Below, one piece after another: positions 12,346-19,587 of a DNA stretch of 19,587 nt. Position 1 is the first letter of the stretch; each line of letters starts with the position of its first letter. A program made the position numbers and the translations under genes. The notes beneath the pieces were generated by a model. The model worked only from the letters and a program-made list of their open reading frames with translations, had not been told where the DNA came from and made no database searches. Source of the stretch: Micrococcales bacterium (GTDB taxonomy: Bacteria; Actinomycetota; Actinomycetes; S36-B12); assembly GCA_002728915.1 (NCBI GenBank), contig PBWE01000045.1:6530-26116 (forward strand). The letters run 5' to 3'.

Positions 12346-15024
12346 GTGGCCGACCCGGGACGCTTATTGGTGCTCGACGGGCACTCGTTGGCCTACCGGG
12401 CCTTCTACGCGTTGCCGGTAGAGAACTTCAGTACGAGCACGGGTCAGCCGACGAACGCCGTATACGGGTTCACGTCCATGCTGGTCAATCTGCTGCGCGA
12501 TGAGGAGCCGAGTCACGTCGCGGTGGCTTTTGATGTGTCACGCCGCAGTTTTCGAACCGAAAAGTTCCCGGACTACAAGGCCACGCGGTCGGCGTCACCG
12601 GAAGGTTTCAAAGGTCAGGTCGAACTGATCAAGGAGGTTGTCCGCGCGTTCGGGGTGAATGCGCTGGAATTGGAGGGGTTCGAAGCCGACGACATCATTG
12701 CCACGCTGGCCACCCAGGCGACCACCAGCGGCTTCACCGTCGGCATTGTGAGCGGTGACCGTGACACGTTTCAGTTGGTCGACGAGCGAACCACGGTGCT
12801 GTATCCCCGCAAGGGAGTGTCCGATCTCGCACGGATGACACCCGAAGCAATCGTTGAGAAGTACGGATTGAATCCTGGGCAGTACGCAGACTTCGCGGCC
12901 CTGCGCGGCGACCCGAGCGACAACCTTCCCGGCATTCCCGGGGTGGGGGAGAAGACCGCCGTCAAGTGGCTGAACGCCTACCGCGATCTTGCTGGTTTGA
13001 TCGATCACGTAGACGAGGTGGGTGGGAAGGTCGGCGACGCCTTGCGCGAGGCCGTACCGCAGGTCCTGGTCAACCGGGAACTCACCGAGCTCGTCCGAGA
13101 CGTGCCCGTAGAGGTCGACCTCGACACACTGCAATGGCGCGAGTGGTCCAGGACATCCGTCAGCGAGTTGTTCAACAGCTTGCAGTTCGCGGCGCTGCGG
13201 TCACGGGTTGAATCCCTTCCGCACGGCACCGGGGGTGACGATGTGCTCGACACCCGGGGCGCTGACGAGCACGCGGCCATGGACATTGAGGTACACGAGG
13301 CGGGCGCCGTGGCCCAGGTGTTAGCGGGCGTCAGTAGTGGTGCGGTGGCGTTTCGCGGATCCTGGGCGGCGGGGCGGGGCTCGATCGACGCGGTTGCCGT
13401 CTGCGACGGCACGTCGGTGACCGTGCTGCCGCTGAGCGGTGACGGCGATCGGGACGCACTCGACGCGTGGCTGATCGATCCGGCTATCGATAAGCGCATC
13501 CACGATGCCAAAGGGCCCGACCTCGCCGTGCTGACCCGTACCGGTGGTGACGCAGTGATCCGGGGCGTGTCCGTGGATACGGCGCTGGCGGCCTACCTGG
13601 ACAGCCCCGGGGCTCGCTCCTACGGGCTGGAGGATGTCGCGACACGGCTTCTTGGCCGCACCTTGGACGACGAACCCGAATCCGGGCAGTTGGCCTTGGA
13701 TGGCGGAGGCGAGGAGGACCTACGCGGACTCGGAGCGCAGGCTCAGGCCGTGCATGACATAGCAGAGGTCGTGCAGGAACGTTTAGAGGACGAAAAGATC
13801 GACTCGCTGCTCGCTGAGATGGAAATTCCTCTTGCCGGGCTCTTGGCGCGCATGGAGTACGCAGGTATCGCGGTGGATCGCGCCGGATTACAAGGCCTGT
13901 CCGAGGAGTTCGGCGCCACCATGCGTGCGGCGGAGGACGCGGCCCACGACATCGTTGGCCGCACCTTCAATCTGGGATCCCCCAAACAGTTGCAGGAAGT
14001 CTTGTTTGTCGATCGTGGGTTGCCGAAGACGAAGAAGATCAAAACGGGGTACACCACGGACGCCGAGGCGCTGCAGAACTTGTTCGCCACAACCGAGGAC
14101 CCTGTTCTCGAGCAGCTGTTGGCGTGGCGGGATGTGTCGAAGTTGCGTCAGACCGTGGAGGGGTTGCTTCCCTTGATCGACGATGAGGGGCGCATCCACA
14201 CCACGTTCCGACAGACGGCCGCAGCCACCGGTCGACTGTCATCGTCCGACCCCAATCTTCAGAACATCCCCATCCGCACCGAGGCCGGACGCAGAATCCG
14301 CGGTTGCTTCATTGTGGGTGACGGCTTCGAGTCTTTGATGACGGCGGACTACAGCCAGATCGAGATGCGCATCATGGCGGACGCGTCGGGAGACGAGGGG
14401 CTGATCGAGGCGTTCATGGAAGGCGAAGACCTCCACAATTCCGTCGCGGCCCGAGTGTTCGGGGTTGACGAATCCGACGTCGATCCTGAGATGCGGCGAC
14501 GCATCAAGGCGATGAGTTACGGCCTGGCCTACGGACTGTCCGCATTCGGGCTTGCGCAGCAACTGCGGATATCGCCGAATGAGGCGCAGGACCTGATGGA
14601 CGAATACTTCACTCGATTCGGTGGTGTCCGCGACTACCTCGCCGGGGTCGTGGTCGAGGCTCGGCAGCGCGGCTACACCGAGACGATGTTCGGGCGTCGC
14701 CGGTACTTGCCCGATCTCAACGAGGACAATCGTCAACGTCGAGAGATGGCCGAGCGGATGGCTCTCAATGCCCCCATTCAGGGGACCGCCGCGGACATCG
14801 TCAAGGTGGCGATGCTGAACGTTGATCGGGCGCTGACCGAACGCAGCCTCGACTCCCGCCTTTTGCTGCAGGTGCACGACGAGCTGGTCCTCGAGGTGGC
14901 GCCTGGCGAAGCGCAGGAGGTCGAGGATCTCGTCCGCTCGCAGATGGGCGCCGCCGCTTCCTTGCAGGTTCCGCTGGATGTATCGGTGGGTCAGGGATTG
15001 AATTGGCAGGCCGCCGGCCACTGA
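12346..15024 (+). CDS. polA: DNA polymerase I
   Basis: Repair and Okazaki-fragment-processing polymerase, 892 aa. The N-terminal 5'-nuclease domain (about 1-300) has LLVLDGHSLAYRAFYAL (Asp11), GFEADDIIATLA and SGDRDTFQLVD. The 3'-5' exonuclease region (about 305-490) is vestigial: the DxE motif is replaced by AFRGSW and the later catalytic aspartates are not in recognisable context, so proofreading is not expected. The polymerase domain (about 490-892) has motif A TADYSQIEMR (Asp668), O-helix RRRIKAMSYGLAYG (Arg717, Lys721, Tyr725) and motif C QVHDELVLEV (Asp845, Glu846). Tyr725 is at the position of E. coli Phe762; tyrosine there relaxes discrimination against dideoxynucleotides and is known from mycobacterial Pol I. 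GTG 12346 directly follows a leaderless-type -10. Confidence 0.97.
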   Translation: MADPGRLLVLDGHSLAYRAFYALPVENFSTSTGQPTNAVYGFTSMLVNLLRDEEPSHVAVAFDVSRRSFRTEKFPDYKATRSASPEGFKGQVELIKEVVRAFGVNALELEGFEADDIIATLATQATTSGFTVGIVSGDRDTFQLVDERTTVLYPRKGVSDLARMTPEAIVEKYGLNPGQYADFAALRGDPSDNLPGIPGVGEKTAVKWLNAYRDLAGLIDHVDEVGGKVGDALREAVPQVLVNRELTELVRDVPVEVDLDTLQWREWSRTSVSELFNSLQFAALRSRVESLPHGTGGDDVLDTRGADEHAAMDIEVHEAGAVAQVLAGVSSGAVAFRGSWAAGRGSIDAVAVCDGTSVTVLPLSGDGDRDALDAWLIDPAIDKRIHDAKGPDLAVLTRTGGDAVIRGVSVDTALAAYLDSPGARSYGLEDVATRLLGRTLDDEPESGQLALDGGGEEDLRGLGAQAQAVHDIAEVVQERLEDEKIDSLLAEMEIPLAGLLARMEYAGIAVDRAGLQGLSEEFGATMRAAEDAAHDIVGRTFNLGSPKQLQEVLFVDRGLPKTKKIKTGYTTDAEALQNLFATTEDPVLEQLLAWRDVSKLRQTVEGLLPLIDDEGRIHTTFRQTAAATGRLSSSDPNLQNIPIRTEAGRRIRGCFIVGDGFESLMTADYSQIEMRIMADASGDEGLIEAFMEGEDLHNSVAARVFGVDESDVDPEMRRRIKAMSYGLAYGLSAFGLAQQLRISPNEAQDLMDEYFTRFGGVRDYLAGVVVEARQRGYTETMFGRRRYLPDLNEDNRQRREMAERMALNAPIQGTAADIVKVAMLNVDRALTERSLDSRLLLQVHDELVLEVAPGEAQEVEDLVRSQMGAAASLQVPLDVSVGQGLNWQAAGH

Positions 15025-15133
15025 TGCCCCACCAGGGGCCGTCTTCGGGGCTCAACGTCGCGCGATTGGCGGATTTCTCCCGCTGCGGGGGCTGTCGAGC
15101 ACCCCTAATGTCCCTGCCGTAGCCTTGGGGGGC

Positions 15134-15147
15134 CCAGCGACCGCTGG
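15134..15147 (+). promoter_or_regulatory. Palindrome CCAGCG-AC-CGCTGG in the rpsA leader
   Basis: A 6-bp perfect inverted repeat ends 30 bases before the rpsA start. As RNA it would be a 5-bp stem with loop GACC. The rest of the 153-bp polA-rpsA spacer holds a GCCCC-ACCA-GGGGC hairpin (15026-15039) just after the polA stop, without a T-run. A TGTAAT (15158-15163) is one mismatch from TATAAT. Confidence 0.35.
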
Positions 15148-15177
15148 ATTTCATCGATGTAATGGATTTCCCCTTCT

Positions 15178-16638
15178 ATGACTGCTCCTACAACCTCCAC
15201 GTCCACTCCTACTCAAGTTGCCGTGAACGACATCGGCTCAGCCGACGATTTTCTGGCCGCGATCGACGCGACCATCAAATACTTCAACGACGGTGACATC
15301 GTCGAAGGCACCATCGTCAAGGTCGATCGAGACGAAGTACTTCTCGATATCGGCTACAAGACCGAGGGTGTGATCCCCTCCCGTGAACTCTCCATCAAGC
15401 ACGACGTCGACCCGAACGAGGTCGTTGGAGTCGGAGACTCGGTTGAGGCTCTCGTCCTGCAGAAGGAGGACAAGGAAGGCCGGCTGATCCTGTCGAAGAA
15501 GAGGGCGCAGTACGAGCGCGCCTGGGGCACGATCGAGAAGGTCAAGGAAGAAGACGGCGTGGTCGAAGGCCAGGTCATCGAGGTCGTCAAGGGTGGACTC
15601 ATCCTCGACATCGGGCTGCGCGGGTTCCTCCCGGCGTCCCTCGTCGAGATGCGTCGAGTCAGGGATCTCCAGCCCTACGTCGGCAAGACCCTCGAAGCAA
15701 AGATCATCGAGCTGGATAAGAACCGCAACAACGTGGTGCTGTCCCGTCGAGCTTGGCTTGAGCAGACGCAGTCGGAGGTTCGCCAGACATTCCTGACGCA
15801 GCTGCAAAAGGGACAGATCCGGTCCGGTGTGGTCTCGAGCATCGTGAACTTTGGAGCCTTCGTCGACCTCGGCGGTGTCGACGGCCTGGTCCATGTCTCC
15901 GAGCTGTCCTGGAAGCACATCGACCATCCGTCCGAGGTGGTCGAGGTCGGCACCGAGGTGACTGTCGAGGTTCTCGACGTCGACATGGATCGCGAGCGGG
16001 TCTCGCTGTCGCTCAAGGCGACACAGGAAGACCCGTGGCAGCACTTCGCGCGGACCCATCAACTCAATCAGGTGGTGCCCGGCAAGGTGACGAAGCTAGT
16101 TCCCTTCGGCGCGTTTGTTCGCGTGGACGAAGGAATCGAGGGTCTGGTGCACATTTCCGAGCTCGCCGAGCGGCACATCGAACTGCCCGAGCAGATCGTC
16201 CAGGTAGGCGATGAGCTGTTCGTCAAGGTCATCGATATCGACCTCGAGCGTCGACGGATTTCGCTTTCTCTCAAGCAGGCGAACGATTCGGCAGACACCC
16301 AAGCCTCGGAGGAGTTCGACCCGTACCTGTACGGCATGGCTCCGGCGTTCGACGAGGCCGGCAAGTACATCGGCCCTGAGGGCTTCGATCCGGAGACCGG
16401 TGAGTGGAAGGCCGGATTTGAGGATCAACGTGCCGCCTGGGAGCAGGAGTACGCCGACGCGCACGCACGGTGGGAAGCGCATCGCAAGCAGATGAGCGAA
16501 GCCCAAGAGGCCGATCAAGCTGCTGCGGTGGACAGTGGTGAAGTCACCTCCTCCTCGTCCGAGGCCGAGGAGACGGACGGCTCGCTTGCGTCCGACGAGG
16601 CTCTGCAAGCCCTGCGCGACAAGCTCACGAACGACTAG
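15178..16638 (+). CDS. rpsA: 30S ribosomal protein S1
   Basis: RNA-binding ribosomal protein that helps load mRNA; 486 aa. Four S1 repeats are visible. Repeats 1 (about 38-108, VEGTIVKVDRDEVLLDIGYKTEGVIPSREL) and 2 (about 125-193) are divergent ribosome-binding types. Repeats 3 (about 212-281, IVNFGAFVDLGGVDGLVHVSELSW) and 4 (about 298-368, LVPFGAFVRVDEGIEGLVHISEL) have the canonical RNA-binding aromatics and histidine. Four repeats plus a long tail is the actinobacterial form, against six repeats in E. coli. The tail (370-486) has an aromatic DPYLYGMAPAFDEAGKYIGPEGFD stretch, then an acidic, Ser-rich region. ATG 15178 gives MTAPTTSTSTP; it has no Shine-Dalgarno sequence and a pyrimidine-rich run (TTTCCCCTTCT) directly before it. 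Confidence 0.96.
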   Translation: MTAPTTSTSTPTQVAVNDIGSADDFLAAIDATIKYFNDGDIVEGTIVKVDRDEVLLDIGYKTEGVIPSRELSIKHDVDPNEVVGVGDSVEALVLQKEDKEGRLILSKKRAQYERAWGTIEKVKEEDGVVEGQVIEVVKGGLILDIGLRGFLPASLVEMRRVRDLQPYVGKTLEAKIIELDKNRNNVVLSRRAWLEQTQSEVRQTFLTQLQKGQIRSGVVSSIVNFGAFVDLGGVDGLVHVSELSWKHIDHPSEVVEVGTEVTVEVLDVDMDRERVSLSLKATQEDPWQHFARTHQLNQVVPGKVTKLVPFGAFVRVDEGIEGLVHISELAERHIELPEQIVQVGDELFVKVIDIDLERRRISLSLKQANDSADTQASEEFDPYLYGMAPAFDEAGKYIGPEGFDPETGEWKAGFEDQRAAWEQEYADAHARWEAHRKQMSEAQEADQAAAVDSGEVTSSSSEAEETDGSLASDEALQALRDKLTND

Positions 16639-16653
16639 CGAGAAACCGCCCAG

Positions 16654-17243
16654 GTGCGTGTCGGTCTCACCGGGGGAATCGGCTCCGGGAAATCCACCGT
16701 GGTCGAGATGCTCGCCGACATGGGCGCAGCGGTCGTCGACGCAGACGAGATCGCTCGCCGCGTGGTCGCTTCGGGTTCCTCCGTGCTCGCACGTCTAGCG
16801 GAAAAGTTCGGATCGGACATTTTGCTCGAGGACGGCACGTTGGACAGGGCGCTACTCGCTGAGCGTGCGTTTGCCGATGAGCGGGGAACGCGACGCTTAA
16901 ACGAGATCACCCACCCGGCCATTCGTGAGCAGGCGGAGCGAGATATCTCTCGCGCAGAGCAGACCTCCGAGATCGTCGTGTATGAAATGCCGCTGCTGGT
17001 GGAAAGTGGCCAGGTGTCCCTCGTGGATGTTGTCGTCGTGGTGGACGTCCCCGAGTCGGTGCAAATCGACAGAGCCGTGCGGCGAGGTATGGACGAGACG
17101 GATGTGCGCCAGCGAATGTTGCGCCAAGCGTCTCGTGAACAGCGCCTCGAGGCTGCGGATGCCGTGATCGACAACAGTGGCTCGCATGACGCGACGCGCG
17201 CACAGGTAGACGCCTTGTGGTCGGAGTGGACCCGGCGGCCCGC

Positions 17244-17247
<4 letters not shown>
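16654..17247 (+). CDS. coaE: Dephospho-CoA kinase
   Basis: Last step of coenzyme A synthesis: phosphorylates the 3'-OH of dephospho-CoA with ATP. 197 aa. The P-loop GGIGSGKST is at residues 7-15, followed by [10 protein letters not shown] (the conserved DAD) and [12 protein letters not shown], then [11 protein letters not shown] and [18 protein letters not shown] as in the family. It lacks the C-terminal UPF0157-type domain that mycobacterial CoaE carries. GTG 16654 lies 15 bases after the rpsA stop. The stop TGA (17245-17247) overlaps the uvrB ATG, so uvrB translation is probably coupled to it. Confidence 0.95.
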
Positions 17248-19307
<2,060 letters not shown>

Positions 19308-19354
19308 GCTCGCGCCAACCAGCCCCACCCTCGCACGGAAGAAGAATCTCGAAC

Positions 19355-19587
19355 ATGGACACGTCGCTGCTCGTGTGGGCCATCACGATCGGCGCCATCG
19401 TTCTGCTGATCTTGGTCGACTTCTTCACGGTGACCCGCAAGCCTCATGAAGTGATGTTCCGCGAGGGCATGCTGTGGAGCATCTTCTATATTGCGGTGGC
19501 GATCGCCTTCGGTGTGATTGTGTGGAATTGGGCGGGGGCGGACTTCGGGACTCAGTACTTCACCGCCTACTTGGTCGAAAAATCGCT
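19355..19587 (+). CDS. TerC-family integral membrane protein (N-terminal fragment)
   Basis: The first 77 codons of a membrane protein that continues beyond the window. It starts MDTSLLVWAITIGAIVLLILVDF, a hydrophobic helix ending in an acidic residue. KPHEVMFREGMLWSIFYIAVAIAFGVIVW and YFTAYLVEKS follow; these match the TerC/Alx family, whose members handle metal ions (tellurite resistance, manganese export) and in some cases secreted metalloproteins. Purine-rich GGAAGAAG (19337-19344) precedes the ATG by 10 bases. It is 47 bp after uvrB on the same strand. Function beyond the family name is not predictable. Confidence 0.88.
   Translation, partial: MDTSLLVWAITIGAIVLLILVDFFTVTRKPHEVMFREGMLWSIFYIAVAIAFGVIVWNWAGADFGTQYFTAYLVEKS

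Noticed and set aside
15026..15039. Intrinsic terminator after polA
   Set aside because: GCCCC-ACCA-GGGGC is only 5 bp and is followed by CGTCTTC rather than a T-run.

Overview
The window is chromosomal DNA from a moderately high-GC actinobacterium. The evidence is gene content and order: aroC-aroK-aroB-aroQ-pepQ-efp-nusB, then an ANTAR response regulator of the PdtaR type, then polA-rpsA-coaE-uvrB. GTG starts, 4-bp stop/start overlaps and TANNNT -10 boxes abutting start codons (leaderless genes) also fit. Genus cannot be fixed from the sequence. Nothing looks like a phage, transposon, CRISPR array or recently acquired island.

Layout. Positions 1-4809 (+): the end of chorismate synthase, shikimate kinase, 3-dehydroquinate synthase and type II dehydroquinase are packed with overlapping or nearly touching ends, then come an M24 peptidase, EF-P and NusB. 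This is shikimate-pathway and translation/transcription housekeeping. Positions 4813-4886 (-): a tRNA-like gene with anticodon CAA but a short variable loop. Positions 4986-5570 (+): the ANTAR response regulator. Positions 5571-5854: a GC-rich, inverted-repeat-containing spacer. Positions 5855-7216 (+): a branched-chain-amino-acid type lipoprotein binding protein, closed by a strong hairpin terminator. Positions 7217-7643: non-coding, with a 14-bp tandem repeat. Positions 11694 down to 7644 (-): a tightly coupled livH-livM-livG-livF operon. Positions 12237-11812 (-): a hotdog thioesterase, divergent from polA. Positions 12346-19307 (+): polA, rpsA, coaE and uvrB. From 19355: the start of a TerC-family membrane protein, cut by the window edge.

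How the parts work together. The liv block encodes a complete ABC importer: lipid-anchored receptor, two permeases and two ATPases. The receptor gene faces the other four, so the two transcripts must be balanced separately. The rest is core metabolism, DNA repair and translation.

Most worth a second look: the LivH permease carries an N-terminal signal peptide plus a predicted extracytoplasmic carboxypeptidase-regulatory-like beta domain; the CAA tRNA has a class I body; a 24-bp dyad sits at the liv promoter; the spacer before livK has long-range inverted repeats; and EF-P has PGKGG instead of the PGKGP I expect in actinobacteria. I did not find a clearly new multi-gene system. The LivH fusion and the odd tRNA are the best candidates for new biology.
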